Source of the DNA: Pseudomonadota bacterium
GTDB lineage: Bacteria > Desulfobacterota > Desulfobacteria > Desulfobacterales > Desulfobacteraceae
Direction: 5' to 3'
DNA length: 38,797 nucleotides
NCBI GenBank assembly: GCA_018821715.1
Contig: JAHJLN010000133.1
Location: forward strand, 1 to 38,797
Part shown: one piece after another, positions 17,534 to 26,672 of the stretch
Position numbering within the stretch: position 1 is the stretch's first letter
Layout: every line of letters begins with the position of its first letter
Position numbers and translations under genes: made by a program
The notes under the pieces: generated by a model
Database searches by the model: none
Told to the model about the DNA's origin: nothing
The model's input: the letters and a program-made list of their open reading frames with translations, nothing else

Positions 17534-18026
17534 TGAATTTCCTCATTCTGATGCTGCCGGTGGTTAAAACCGTAACACCATAACAAATCGTGCTATTGAT
17601 ATTATCAAGATATACAGAGCCGGAGCTTGCAGTTCCCTTGCCTGTAAACGATAGGATGGCGGCCTGGGTGATTGCAGCAGTGCTCCAGTTTGTGACGGCG
17701 GCGCCTGAGCCGTAATCAACACCGTTCTGGTAATCTGCAAGCAATATGGTTTCTTCACCTGGCGTGATGGCGCCATCGTTGTCATCATCAAAATAATAGC
17801 GGCCTGGAGTGACGGTTGAATCAAATCTTAATCGGACAGTGGTGTTGTTTTTTATGGCCATGATCCTTGCTTTCTGAAGATTTGACATCAGCTGCCGTGC
17901 AGCTGTTTTCAAACGAATGTCAGGATATATGGTCAACAGGTTTGGCACGGCAATGGCAATGGCGATACTTATAATACCAATGACAACAAGCAACTCAATC
18001 ATTGTAAAGCCATCATAGTTTTTCAT
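17514..18026 (-). CDS. FimT/GspH-type minor pseudopilin
   Basis: The 170-residue prepilin has a very short leader MKNYDG6, then FTMIELLVVIGIISIAIAIAVPNL with E11 as Glu5. The helix ARQLMSNLQKARIMAIKNN and the beta-rich C-terminal domain match the FimT/FimU/GspH group. A DDDNDG loop near residue 78 again resembles a calcium site. It is the first gene of the minor-pilin operon, as fimU is in Pseudomonas. GGAG lies about 11 bases before the ATG, and the sigma-54 promoter at 18061-18076 is just upstream. Confidence 0.83.
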   Translation of the reverse strand: MKNYDGFTMIELLVVIGIISIAIAIAVPNLLTIYPDIRLKTAARQLMSNLQKARIMAIKNNTTVRLRFDSTVTPGRYYFDDDNDGAITPGEETILLADYQNGVDYGSGAAVTNWSTAAITQAAILSFTGKGTASSGSVYLDNINSTICYGVTVLTTGSIRMRKFNGTIWD

Positions 18027-18475
18027 TATATTTAATCTCCATTTTTATAGAAAAGTATTCTGCAAAAAATATGCCTTAATACCAATTAAACGTCAGCCAA
18101 TTGATCAGAATAAGAATATTATGAAAAGGATACTGATCTCCGTCTTTATTGTCAAGATCGATGTTTAGGCTCTGGAGGTCACAGGGATGAAGAGTAAAAA
18201 CCATAATTTCGCACATTTTTAAACATATAAGGATATATTGCCCAGGCATGTTACAAAGATACAGTACAAAGAGAATAAAAAATATCAAATGAAGCCGAAA
18301 TATTTAAATATCACAACCTTTGATTATATTTAACCATTTATCCGTCCGGATCATTTTTCTGCTTTAGGTTTTTTAACACTTAAACTTGAGCCCTGGTGTT
18401 TGACTTTTTCTATAAATAGTTTTAGAAGATACTATTCTTAATTCAAATGAAAACCCAGGTCGTTTAGGAGGAAAG
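18027..18475. other. Divergent intergenic region between the pilus operon and the coaBC cluster
   Basis: These 449 bases contain no supported gene. The left end carries the minus-strand sigma-54 promoter of the minor-pilin operon at 18061-18076. The right end should drive the plus-strand lipoprotein gene: TTGACT at 18400-18405 is a possible -35 box, but the -10 candidate at 17-base spacing (TAGAAG at 18423-18428) is poor. The roughly 320 bases between are A+T rich. They are the natural place for activator sites, but I see no clear repeat or palindrome. Confidence 0.55.
18061..18076 (-). promoter_or_regulatory. Sigma-54 (-24/-12) promoter of the minor-pilin/pilY1 operon
   Basis: Read on the minus strand the site is AGGCATATTTTTTGCA, with the -24 element AGGCAT, 5 spacer bases and the -12 element TTGCA. 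The invariant GG and GC are separated by exactly 10 bases. Only the first, less conserved base differs from the consensus TGGCAY. Transcription would begin near 18050, leaving a leader of about 23 bases with GGAG before the ATG at 18026. It shares its -24/-12 elements with the pilin promoter at 7157-7172. Confidence 0.82.
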
Positions 18476-18979
18476 ATGAAAGCAAGACGTAATGTGAAAT
18501 CCGTTATAAATATTGTGGCAGTTGTGTTGTTAGCCTTTCTTGTTTCCGGATGTATCGGAGACATGTTTTCAAAAAAACCTGAAGATGGGCAGACATCAAG
18601 TACCCAGCCGAAATCCAGGAAAACCACTGCCGTGTATTATGATTTTGAAGATGTTTTAATTCCCATGGAGCTGTCTGTTGTTAACGAGAGAACCGTTGTT
18701 GTGTCTACGCCGGGATTTACTTCAGGCATAATTACTCTGCGGGGCAGGGTTGAAAGACGGTCATTGTTTAATTTTTTTACCAATAACATGCAAAAAGACA
18801 ATTGGACGGTCCTCAGCCAGATCAAATCTCCGGGCACAACGATTATGGTGTTCCAGAAAACGGCCAGAACTGCCGTGATTACCATCAGGGATGAACAGAT
18901 CTATACCTATATTGAGATTGGTGTGGCACCGACGGTTGCAGGAGAGCCGGGGCTTTCCCAGTCTGTCCTGTCTGAATAA
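18476..18979 (+). CDS. Predicted lipoprotein upstream of coaBC
   Basis: The 167-residue protein has a lipoprotein signal ending LVSGC, with C26 as the lipidated residue. A polar linker rich in Ser, Lys and Gln (about 30-50) leads to a compact alpha/beta domain (about 52-155). I do not recognise the domain family. AGGAGGAAAG gives a strong ribosome site. The stop shares one base with the coaBC start (TAATG), so translation is coupled, although a lipoprotein has no obvious role in coenzyme A synthesis. It is probably inner- or outer-membrane attached and periplasm-facing. Confidence 0.75.
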   Translation: MKARRNVKSVINIVAVVLLAFLVSGCIGDMFSKKPEDGQTSSTQPKSRKTTAVYYDFEDVLIPMELSVVNERTVVVSTPGFTSGIITLRGRVERRSLFNFFTNNMQKDNWTVLSQIKSPGTTIMVFQKTARTAVITIRDEQIYTYIEIGVAPTVAGEPGLSQSVLSE

Positions 18980-20178
18980 TGGGCGTTGAAAAAAAAAATA
19001 TCCTTCTTGGGGTTACAGGCGGGATTGCGGCATACAAGTCTGTTGAGCTTTTAAGACTTTTAAAAAAGGCCGGAGCCAACGTGACGGTTCTTTTGACGGA
19101 CAGTGCCCTAAAATTTGTGGGCAGGACAACCTTTGAAGTTTTATCTGAAAATCCGGTGCTGTCGGATCTGTATTTTGATACCCACTCTTCTGTCAGGCAT
19201 ATTGATCTTGCCGCCCGGGCCGATGCCGTCATTATTGCCCCTGCAACGGCAAATACCATTGCAAAGCTTGCCTGGGGCATTGCAGACAATGCCTTGTCCA
19301 CCACACTGCTTGCCGTCACCTGCCCTGTGATGATCTGTCCGTCCATGAACACGGACATGTACCAGAATCTCCGGGTGCAAAGGAATCTGGATATTCTTGA
19401 AAAGGACGGCTGGCATATCCTAGATCCGGACTCCGGGGTTTTGGCCTGTAAAACCGTGGGGGCGGGAAGACTGCCGGAACCCTGGTTTATTTTTGACAGG
19501 GTTGAGGCCATGATGACCCAAAAGGATTTGTCCGGCAAAAAAATTCTTGTTTCAGCAGGTCCCACGGTGGAGGCAATAGATCCGGTCAGATTTGTCAGCA
19601 ATCACTCCTCGGGTAAAATGGGGTATGCCATTGCCAGGGCCTGTGAAAAAAGAGGGGCAAAGGTTACGTTGGTATCCGGGCCTGTCGGTCTTGAACCGCC
19701 GGTGGGTGTCGAGCGTATCAATGTGGAAACCTGTGAAGAGATGAAGGATCAAATGATTGCCAACCTTGATCAGGCAGACATCATTATAAAGGTTGCAGCA
19801 GTGGCTGATTATAAACCCATAGACCCTAAAGCCGGCAAGATAAAAAAAAATAACAAGACCAAAGAACTGTGTCTTTCAATGATTGAAACACCTGATATTT
19901 TAAAGCTTATCGGGAAAAAGAAGACCAAAGATCAGTTCCTGGTCGGGTTTGCAGCAGAAACAGATGATCTTGAAAAAAATGCACGATTAAAAATTGAAAA
20001 AAAGAATCTGGACATGATTGCCGCCAATCTGGTGGGCGCATCGGATTCCGGGTTCAAGGCAGACACCAACAAGGTAAAGCTTTTTTTCAAAGACGGATCA
20101 TCCTTTGATATTCCTTTAATGGAAAAAGACAAGGTTGCGGATATCCTCCTGGATCATGTAATTGAAAAAATGGGATAG
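18979..20178 (+). CDS. coaBC: Bifunctional phosphopantothenoylcysteine decarboxylase/synthetase
   Basis: The 399-residue enzyme carries out two steps of coenzyme A synthesis. The CoaC domain (about 1-185) is an FMN flavoprotein decarboxylase with H74 in RHIDL, the PATANT motif, PSMNTDMY, and the catalytic cysteine in DSGVLACKTVGAGRL. The CoaB domain (about 187-399) joins 4-phosphopantothenate to cysteine and shows SAGPTVEAIDPVRFVSNHSSGKMG and the K-K-K-rich dimer strand. Length is standard. It overlaps the lipoprotein stop by one base and precedes the next gene by 8 bases. Confidence 0.95.
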   Translation: MGVEKKNILLGVTGGIAAYKSVELLRLLKKAGANVTVLLTDSALKFVGRTTFEVLSENPVLSDLYFDTHSSVRHIDLAARADAVIIAPATANTIAKLAWGIADNALSTTLLAVTCPVMICPSMNTDMYQNLRVQRNLDILEKDGWHILDPDSGVLACKTVGAGRLPEPWFIFDRVEAMMTQKDLSGKKILVSAGPTVEAIDPVRFVSNHSSGKMGYAIARACEKRGAKVTLVSGPVGLEPPVGVERINVETCEEMKDQMIANLDQADIIIKVAAVADYKPIDPKAGKIKKNNKTKELCLSMIETPDILKLIGKKKTKDQFLVGFAAETDDLEKNARLKIEKKNLDMIAANLVGASDSGFKADTNKVKLFFKDGSSFDIPLMEKDKVADILLDHVIEKMG

Positions 20179-20186
20179 CCGTTAAG

Positions 20187-20777
20187 ATGAAATCGGATAT
20201 TTCAAATAACCCGGTATCCATCAAGGCGGATTTTAGCCGGGTGCTCAAAGATTTTTCCGATTATCTGCTTTGCCTGCAACAAACAGGCAACACATTTCTT
20301 GAGATTTCAGAATCATCCAAGGCCCTGATGGAAAATTGGGGAATCAAAAGCCAAAAAAAGCAGAGTCCTTTTCTTTTTCAAGGCCCTGAAACTGCAAAAA
20401 TTTTTATCATAGACAGTGAAACAGGTTTTTTAAAAGGAGAGAGCGGCGAGCTGTTCATAAAAATTCTTAATGCCATGAAACTTGCGCCTGACGCTGTCTT
20501 TATCTGTAATGCAGAAGATGCAGGATCGGTTCATCAAAAGATAAAACTTATGTCTCCCGACACTATCATTACCCTTGGAACAAAGGCGGCCCAGTGTTTG
20601 TTAAATATGAAAATTCCCCTGGAGCAGTTTCGGGGAAAATTTCATGACTATCACGGCATCAGGGTTATGCCGACTTTTCACCCGTCCCAGCTGTTAAAAC
20701 AGCCTGAATATAAACGCCAGGTCTGGGAGGACATGAAACTTGTCATGGAAGTATCAGGATTAAAACATGGTTCTTGA
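20187..20777 (+). CDS. Degenerate uracil-DNA-glycosylase-fold protein (family 4-like)
   Basis: The 196-residue protein keeps the layout of family 4 uracil-DNA glycosylases: ETGFLKGESGELFIKIL corresponds to the PFVGRSG-LL region, PDTIITLGTKAAQCLL to the central strand, and MPTFHPSQLL with PEYKRQVWEDM to the motif B end, including H165. It has lost the defining residues. The water-activating GEAPG loop reads IIDSETG (75-80 region), the N-terminal CxxC and the other iron-sulfur cysteines are absent (only C29, C107 and C137 remain), and the N-KCRPP-NR block reads CNAEDAGS. A normal glycosylase is therefore unlikely; DNA binding or a different role is possible. It overlaps xerC by 11 bases. Confidence 0.65.
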   Translation: MKSDISNNPVSIKADFSRVLKDFSDYLLCLQQTGNTFLEISESSKALMENWGIKSQKKQSPFLFQGPETAKIFIIDSETGFLKGESGELFIKILNAMKLAPDAVFICNAEDAGSVHQKIKLMSPDTIITLGTKAAQCLLNMKIPLEQFRGKFHDYHGIRVMPTFHPSQLLKQPEYKRQVWEDMKLVMEVSGLKHGS

Positions 20778-21663
20778 TGTTTTTATTGATACGCTTATGG
20801 CTGAAAAAGGATATTCTGTCCACACCTGCCGTGCCTATCGTTCAGATATTTCAGGGTTTATTTATTTTACGTTAAAAGATCAGACCACAGATGAGGCCCA
20901 GTGTTTGAAATTATTTTTAAAGACGGTGAAAACCATTGATAAAACAGCTATCAGAAATTATCTTGCCCATCTTGTCAGATCCAAAAAAGCCAAACGGACC
21001 ATGGCAAGAAAGTTGTCTGCCTTAAAAGCCTTTTTTGATTATCTGGTCAAATCAGGACAGATTAAATTAAATCCAGCTGATATGGTGCCGTTTCCAAAAC
21101 TTGAGAAAAGCATTCCCAAATTTTTAGGCATTGATGACCTGTTCTATCTTTTAGATTCCATGAAGACAGATACCTGGTTTGATAAGCGCAATCTTGCCAT
21201 GTTTGAAACCTTTTATTCCACAGGCATGCGGGTATCGGAAATGGAAGGCCTGAATATGGATGACATTGACTTTGAAGGGCAAATGATTAAAGTCTTTGGA
21301 AAAGGGTCTAAGGAAAGGATTGTGCCGGTTGGCAAAAGAGCATTGAATGCCATCAAAGACTACAGGGGATCATTAAAGGAAAAATTTGTTCCGGTTTTTG
21401 TAAATAAAGATTTTGCACGACTAAGTTCCCGGTCCATCCGGCGGATTCTTGACAATACCGTAAGGGCCTGCGGGTTGAATATCCCTGTTTCTCCCCATAC
21501 GCTGCGGCATTCGTTTGCAACGCACATGCTGGATTCCGGTGCCGACTTAAGGGGGATTCAGGAAATTTTAGGGCATGCAAGCCTTTCAACAACCCAGGTC
21601 TATACCCATGTGAGTATGGACAGGCTCATGCAGGTCTATGACAAGGCACATCCAAGAAGTTGA
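20767..21663 (+). CDS. xerC: Tyrosine recombinase XerC/XerD
   Basis: This 298-residue site-specific recombinase resolves chromosome dimers at dif. The N-terminal SAM-like DNA-binding domain (about 1-95) is followed by the catalytic domain with R155 (TGMRVSE), K179 in FGKGSKER, H244 and R247 (HTLRHSF), H270 ([10 protein letters not shown]) and nucleophile Y279. It has the standard Xer length and no mobile-element neighbours. Its setting beside hslVU is common for housekeeping xerC, so I do not regard it as a phage or integron integrase. Whether it is XerC or XerD cannot be settled from the window. Confidence 0.92.
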   Translation: MVLDVFIDTLMAEKGYSVHTCRAYRSDISGFIYFTLKDQTTDEAQCLKLFLKTVKTIDKTAIRNYLAHLVRSKKAKRTMARKLSALKAFFDYLVKSGQIKLNPADMVPFPKLEKSIPKFLGIDDLFYLLDSMKTDTWFDKRNLAMFETFYSTGMRVSEMEGLNMDDIDFEGQMIKVFGKGSKERIVPVGKRALNAIKDYRGSLKEKFVPVFVNKDFARLSSRSIRRILDNTVRACGLNIPVSPHTLRHSFATHMLDSGADLRGIQEILGHASLSTTQVYTHVSMDRLMQVYDKAHPRS

Positions 21664-21682
21664 CAATAAAAGGGTGATTCAT

Positions 21683-22222
21683 ATGAACAAAGAAATATTT
21701 CACGGGACAACCATTCTTGCTTTACGGCATAAAGACGCTGTTGTAGTTGCAGGAGACGGACAGGTGACATTGGGCAGTATCGTCACAAAACACAAGGCTA
21801 AAAAGGTCAGAAGAATTTATAATGACAAGATTATTGTGGGGTTTGCAGGGGCCACGGCAGATGCATTGACCTTGTCGGAAAAACTTGAAGAAAAGCTGGA
21901 ACGGTATAACGGCAGCCTGACCCGGGCCTGTGTGGAGCTGGCCCGTGACTGGAGAACGGATAAATATTTAAGACGGCTTGAAGCCATGATGATTGCCGTG
22001 GACAAGGACAAAATATACCTTTTGTCGGGAAACGGGGATGTTATTGAACCCGATGACGGGGTGATCAGTATCGGCTCTGGCAGCACGGCGGCACAGGCTG
22101 CAGCTGTCGCACTTCTTGAAAATACGGCGTTGAATCCACGGGTGATTGTGGAAAAAGCCATGAAAATAGCTGCGGATTTATGTATCTATACCAATCATCA
22201 GATTACTGTGGAAGAATTATAA
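21683..22222 (+). CDS. hslV: ATP-dependent protease subunit HslV
   Basis: The 179-residue peptidase of the HslUV (ClpQY) complex matures by removing MNKEIFHG, which exposes the nucleophilic threonine of TTILALRH. Further family landmarks are [29 protein letters not shown] and [12 protein letters not shown]. The start is set at the ATG at 21683, preceded by an AGGGTG site; the open frame begins further upstream inside xerC, but that extension is not conserved. hslU follows after 45 bases. Confidence 0.96.
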   Translation: MNKEIFHGTTILALRHKDAVVVAGDGQVTLGSIVTKHKAKKVRRIYNDKIIVGFAGATADALTLSEKLEEKLERYNGSLTRACVELARDWRTDKYLRRLEAMMIAVDKDKIYLLSGNGDVIEPDDGVISIGSGSTAAQAAAVALLENTALNPRVIVEKAMKIAADLCIYTNHQITVEEL

Positions 22223-22267
22223 ACCGATTGAACCGTTAGAATTTAAAAAACAAGAGAAAATAAAAAA

Positions 22268-23641
22268 ATGAAAGATTTAAAACCAGTAGAGATTGTTACA
22301 GAGCTGGACAAATATATTATCGGTCAGAAAGATGCAAAAAAATCGGTTGCCATTGCCCTTCGAAACAGATGGAGACGCCGGCAGCTGGACAAAGACCTTC
22401 AAGAAGAGATTGCTCCGAAAAATATTATATTGATCGGCCCCACAGGTGTGGGAAAGACGGAAATAGCAAGGCGGCTCGCCAATCTGACCGATTCCCCCTT
22501 CTATAAAGTGGAAGCCTCAAAATTTACCGAGGTGGGATATGTGGGCAGGGATGTTGAATCCATGATCAGGGATATTGTGGAGCTGACCGTAAACAACTTG
22601 AAAGCAAGACAGCAGGATGAGGTCCAGGAAAAAGCCGCAGCCATGGCAGAAGAAAGAATTTTAGATATTTTACTGCCGCCGACGTCTCAAAGCTCTGCAG
22701 CGGTTTCAAATGATCTTGATATTATTACAACCGGGCCGGCTGATGAAGACGGCCGGCCCAAAGCATCCACCCGGGAAAAATTAAGGAAAATGCTTAAAGC
22801 AGGCAAGCTTGATTCAAGACAGGTGGATCTTGAAGTGGCAGACAAGTCTTCTCCCATGGTTGAGATTTTTTCCAATACCGGCATTGAGGAAATGGGGATC
22901 AATGTCAAGGATATGCTGGGAAGCCTGATGCCGAAGAACACCAAGCGCCGCAAGGTAAAGATCAAGGATGCCGTAAAACTGTTGACCCAGGAGGAAGCAA
23001 GTCATCTGGTGGACATGGAACAGGTAAAGACAGATGCCATAACCCTGGTGGAGCAGTCCGGGATCATCTTTATTGATGAAATCGATAAAATTGCCAGCAA
23101 GGATAAAAGTTATGGACCTGAAGTTTCAAAAGAGGGGGTCCAAAGAGATCTTTTACCCATTGTTGAGGGCAGTTCAGTGCCGACAAAGTATGGCATCGTG
23201 AAAACCGATCACATCCTTTTTATTGCGTCAGGTGCGTTTCATGTATCAAAACCCTCAGACCTGATTCCTGAACTCCAGGGACGGTTTCCCATAAGGGTTG
23301 AACTGCACTCTCTGGGTGCTGACGAATTTAGAAGAATTTTAACGGAGCCTAAAAATGCGCTTGTCCTTCAGTATATGGCCCTGCTGAGAACAGAAGGGGT
23401 TCAAATTGAGTTTACCGACTGTGCGGTTCAAAAAATTGCCGCCATTGCCGTTGAGGTTAATTCGGCAACAGAGAATATCGGGGCCAGAAGGCTTCATACC
23501 TTAATGGAAAAGCTTTTGGAAGATATTCTTTTTGCAGCACCTGATATTGAAGAAAAAAAGATTGTAATTGACGCATCATTTGTTGAAAAGCAATTGAGAA
23601 ACATAGTTGAAAATGAAGATTTAACAAGGTATATCCTATGA
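22268..23641 (+). CDS. hslU: ATP-dependent protease ATPase subunit HslU
   Basis: The 457-residue AAA+ unfoldase feeds substrates to HslV. Walker A is G57-P-T-G-V-G-K-T64, the pore loop is GYVGRDVE, Walker B is [11 protein letters not shown], and the arginine-finger region lies in the [10 protein letters not shown] block. The I domain (about 110-235) is present at normal size. The C-terminus DLTRYIL matches the tail that inserts into HslV and activates it. The argB start overlaps the stop (ATGA), which ties protease and arginine genes into one transcript. Confidence 0.96.
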   Translation: MKDLKPVEIVTELDKYIIGQKDAKKSVAIALRNRWRRRQLDKDLQEEIAPKNIILIGPTGVGKTEIARRLANLTDSPFYKVEASKFTEVGYVGRDVESMIRDIVELTVNNLKARQQDEVQEKAAAMAEERILDILLPPTSQSSAAVSNDLDIITTGPADEDGRPKASTREKLRKMLKAGKLDSRQVDLEVADKSSPMVEIFSNTGIEEMGINVKDMLGSLMPKNTKRRKVKIKDAVKLLTQEEASHLVDMEQVKTDAITLVEQSGIIFIDEIDKIASKDKSYGPEVSKEGVQRDLLPIVEGSSVPTKYGIVKTDHILFIASGAFHVSKPSDLIPELQGRFPIRVELHSLGADEFRRILTEPKNALVLQYMALLRTEGVQIEFTDCAVQKIAAIAVEVNSATENIGARRLHTLMEKLLEDILFAAPDIEEKKIVIDASFVEKQLRNIVENEDLTRYIL

Positions 23642-24516
23642 AAAACAGTGTTGCAGACATACTCATTGAGGCATTGCCGTACATAAAAAATTTTTCCGGC
23701 AAGACCATTGTGGTAAAATACGGCGGTCACGCCATGGTGGATGAAAACCTGAAAAAGGATTTTGCCAACGACATCACATTGTTAAAATGCATCGGGGTCA
23801 ATCCGGTTGTTGTTCATGGGGGCGGCCCCCAGATCAATAAAGTACTGGATGCCATGGGCATTACCTCAACCTTTATCCGGGGCATGAGATATACGGATGA
23901 TCAAACCATGGATGTGGTTGAAATGGTTTTAGGCGGCAAGGTGAACAAGGATATTGTGGCAAGGATAAACCGCCAGGGAGGAAAAGCCGTCGGGTTGACC
24001 GGAAAAGACGGCATGCTGATTACGGCAGAGAAAATGACCATCTATCACCAGGCCGATGAAAATAAACCGCCTGAAATCATAGATCCCGGTATGGTCGGCA
24101 ATGTGACGAATATTAATCCTGATATTATTCACACCCTGACCGCCAAAGGGTTTATTCCCGTTATTGCGCCTGTGGGGTTAGGAGAAAATGGTGAAACCTA
24201 TAATATCAATGCAGATGTTGTTGCATCAAAGATTGCATCTGCTTTGAATGCAGAGCGCCTGATACTTGTGACGGATGTGGATGGCGTGCTGGATATGGAT
24301 AAAAAACTGATTTCTTCTGTAGATGCGGTAACCATTAAAGAAATGATCCAGGCAGGCGGTATTGTCGGCGGAATGATTCCCAAGGTTGAATGTGCTTTGG
24401 ATGCATTGAAAAACGGGGTGAAAAAGGCCCATATTGTTAACGGAAAAGTATCCCATGCGGTATTGTTAGAGTTATTTACCGATTCCGGTATTGGGACCCA
24501 GGTGTTTCTGGGGTAA
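23638..24516 (+). CDS. argB: N-acetylglutamate kinase, arginine-sensitive type
   Basis: The 292-residue kinase phosphorylates N-acetylglutamate, the second step of arginine synthesis. The Gly-rich loops KYGGHAM and VVHGGGPQI and the segment GLTGKDG are intact. The N-terminal helix [15 protein letters not shown] resembles that of Pseudomonas and Thermotoga enzymes, which form hexamers and are inhibited by arginine. The short E. coli form lacks this extension. Feedback control here is inference from that helix. It overlaps hslU by 4 bases and lies 27 bases before argD. Confidence 0.95.
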   Translation: MKNSVADILIEALPYIKNFSGKTIVVKYGGHAMVDENLKKDFANDITLLKCIGVNPVVVHGGGPQINKVLDAMGITSTFIRGMRYTDDQTMDVVEMVLGGKVNKDIVARINRQGGKAVGLTGKDGMLITAEKMTIYHQADENKPPEIIDPGMVGNVTNINPDIIHTLTAKGFIPVIAPVGLGENGETYNINADVVASKIASALNAERLILVTDVDGVLDMDKKLISSVDAVTIKEMIQAGGIVGGMIPKVECALDALKNGVKKAHIVNGKVSHAVLLELFTDSGIGTQVFLG

Positions 24517-24543
24517 CAAGGATGAAAGTAAAGAGGGTTAAAC

Positions 24544-25716
24544 ATGGATTCAATTCAAAAAACAGATAATTTTGTATTTCAAACCTACCTGAGACAAGGC
24601 AAAGCCTTTGTTAAAGGAGAGGGATCTTATCTCTGGGATGAGGAGGGAAAAAAATATACAGATTTTTTAGCCGGGATTGCAGTGTGCAGCCTTGGCCATT
24701 GCCACCCGAAAATCACGGCAGCCATTATCCGGCAGGCATCAACCCTTGTTCACGTATCCAATCTTTTTTATACCCTTCCCCAGGCAGATCTTGCCTCAAA
24801 ACTGTGTGAAAAAAGTTTTTCAGACAGGGTGTTTTTTGCAAATTCCGGTGCAGAGGCCAATGAAGCGGCCATTAAACTTGCCAGAAGATATTTCCAGAAA
24901 AAAGGGGAGAAGAACCGGTATAAAATTATTACCATGCTGCAATCTTTTCACGGGCGGACCATGGCTACATTGACGGCCACAGGCCAGGATAAAATCAAGG
25001 AAGGGTTTTATCCGCTTCTTGAAGGATTTTCCTATGTTCCCTTTAATGATATTGATGCGTTGAAACATGAAATGGATGAAACAGTCTGTGCCGTCATGCT
25101 GGAACCTGTTCAGGGAGAAGGCGGTATTATCCCTGCTGATCCCGCATATTTAAAAGCGGTCAGAGATCTTTGCGATCAAAAAGGGGTTTTATTGATTTTT
25201 GATGAGATCCAGTGCGGCATGGGAAGATGCGGAACGCTTTTTGCCCACCAGCTGTATGATGTCACACCGGATATCATGACTCTTGCAAAGGCGCTTGGCA
25301 ACGGCCTTCCCATCGGTGCCATGCTGGCAACGGCAGATGCGGCCCAGGGATTTGATTTCGGAAGTCATGCCACAACATTTGGCGGAACACCGCTTGCCAC
25401 TGCAGCAGCCCTTGAAGTTGTCACTATTATCAGTGAAGACTCGTTTTTAGACCAGGTTCGTGAAAAAGGCCGGTATTTCAAGGAAAAACTTGAAGCCCTC
25501 AACGAAAAACATTCAAGAGTCTTGGCTGTCAGGGGAAAAGGTCTTTTGCTGGGATTGGAAGTGGATAAGGATGCTGGTTTTTTTGTTAAGGCATTAATGG
25601 AAAAAGGCTTTATAATAAATGGAATTCAGGATAAAGTACTAAGATTTGCGCCACCATTAATTATTGAGAAAAAAGAGATTGACCGGCTTATATCAGCATT
25701 GGACAGCCTTTTATAA
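24544..25716 (+). CDS. argD: Acetylornithine aminotransferase
   Basis: This 390-residue class III PLP aminotransferase makes N-acetylornithine. Landmarks are FANSGAEANEAAIKLAR (phosphate-binding region), SFHGRT, LIFDEIQCGMGR with the PLP-ring aspartate, and the Schiff-base lysine in MTLAKALGNGLPIGA. HATTFGGTPLA completes the active site. Such enzymes may also serve in lysine synthesis as N-succinyl-diaminopimelate aminotransferase. Position between argB and argF supports the arginine role. Confidence 0.94.
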   Translation: MDSIQKTDNFVFQTYLRQGKAFVKGEGSYLWDEEGKKYTDFLAGIAVCSLGHCHPKITAAIIRQASTLVHVSNLFYTLPQADLASKLCEKSFSDRVFFANSGAEANEAAIKLARRYFQKKGEKNRYKIITMLQSFHGRTMATLTATGQDKIKEGFYPLLEGFSYVPFNDIDALKHEMDETVCAVMLEPVQGEGGIIPADPAYLKAVRDLCDQKGVLLIFDEIQCGMGRCGTLFAHQLYDVTPDIMTLAKALGNGLPIGAMLATADAAQGFDFGSHATTFGGTPLATAAALEVVTIISEDSFLDQVREKGRYFKEKLEALNEKHSRVLAVRGKGLLLGLEVDKDAGFFVKALMEKGFIINGIQDKVLRFAPPLIIEKKEIDRLISALDSLL

Positions 25717-25734
25717 CTTAGGAGACAGTTTGTT

Positions 25735-26652
25735 TTGAAAAAAGATTTATTATCACTTTTAGACCTTGAAAAAGATGACTTTGAACACCTCTTTACCCGG
25801 GCGATCCAGCTCAAGGAAAGATATGCCAAGGGTATCCTTGATAAATTATTGACCGGAAAGACGTTGGGATTGATCTTTGATAAAAAATCCACACGGACAC
25901 GGGTGGCTTTTGAGACGGCAATGATCCAGCTTGGCGGACACCCCATATACATGAGCGCCCAGGATACCCAGATTTCCAGGAATGAACCGGCCAAGGATAC
26001 GGCACGGGTTCTGTCAAGATATATTGACTGCCTTGCCATGAGAACCTTTGATCACGCCCTGGTCGAAGAGTTTGCAAAAAGTTCGACCATACCGGTAATC
26101 AATGCTTTGACAGATTCTTTTCACCCCTGCCAGATTTTAAGCGATATTATGACGGTCATTGAACACAAGGGCGGATATAAAAATGTAAAAATTGCCTGGG
26201 TGGGAGATGGGAATAATGTGGTCAATTCATGGATCAATGCAGCAAGTGTTTTAGGACTTGATCTGGTCGTGGCCTGCCCGGATAATTACCAGGTAAACCC
26301 TCATATCGTTGAGGCGGCATTGGAAAAAGGAAAAACCCATATTGAATTTACAAATGATCCCAGACAAGCGGTCAAGGATGCAGACGTGGTCTATACAGAT
26401 GTCTGGGCCAGTATGGGAGACGAAGATGAATTGTCCAAACGGATCATTGCATTTAAAGGATTTCAGGTCAATAAGGCATTGCTGTCCCATGCAAAAGATG
26501 ATGCGCTGGTGATGCACTGCCTGCCGGCCCACAGGGGTGAGGAAATTGCAGAAGATGTTCTGGAGGATAAAAATTCCGTCTTCTGGGATCAGGCTGAAAA
26601 CAAAAGACATATGCATAAAGCCATCCTGGAAAGTTTAATCTTAAGAAAATAA
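25735..26652 (+). CDS. argF: Ornithine carbamoyltransferase
   Basis: This 305-residue anabolic enzyme forms citrulline from ornithine and carbamoyl phosphate. The carbamoyl-phosphate loop KSTRTRVAFE, the HPCQILSD block and the ornithine-binding MHCLPAHRGEEI are present. The start is a TTG at 25735: the frame has no ATG in a position consistent with family length, and GGAG at 25721-25724 stands 10 bases before it. A TTG start may keep expression below that of its neighbours. Confidence 0.95.
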   Translation: MKKDLLSLLDLEKDDFEHLFTRAIQLKERYAKGILDKLLTGKTLGLIFDKKSTRTRVAFETAMIQLGGHPIYMSAQDTQISRNEPAKDTARVLSRYIDCLAMRTFDHALVEEFAKSSTIPVINALTDSFHPCQILSDIMTVIEHKGGYKNVKIAWVGDGNNVVNSWINAASVLGLDLVVACPDNYQVNPHIVEAALEKGKTHIEFTNDPRQAVKDADVVYTDVWASMGDEDELSKRIIAFKGFQVNKALLSHAKDDALVMHCLPAHRGEEIAEDVLEDKNSVFWDQAENKRHMHKAILESLILRK

Positions 26653-26672
26653 AAAGGGGACCTCAACGGACC

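Noticed and set aside
20767-21663. Tyrosine recombinase as a sign of a mobile element
   Set aside because: Length, catalytic residue positions and the hslVU neighbourhood fit housekeeping XerC/XerD, and no att repeats or phage genes are nearby.
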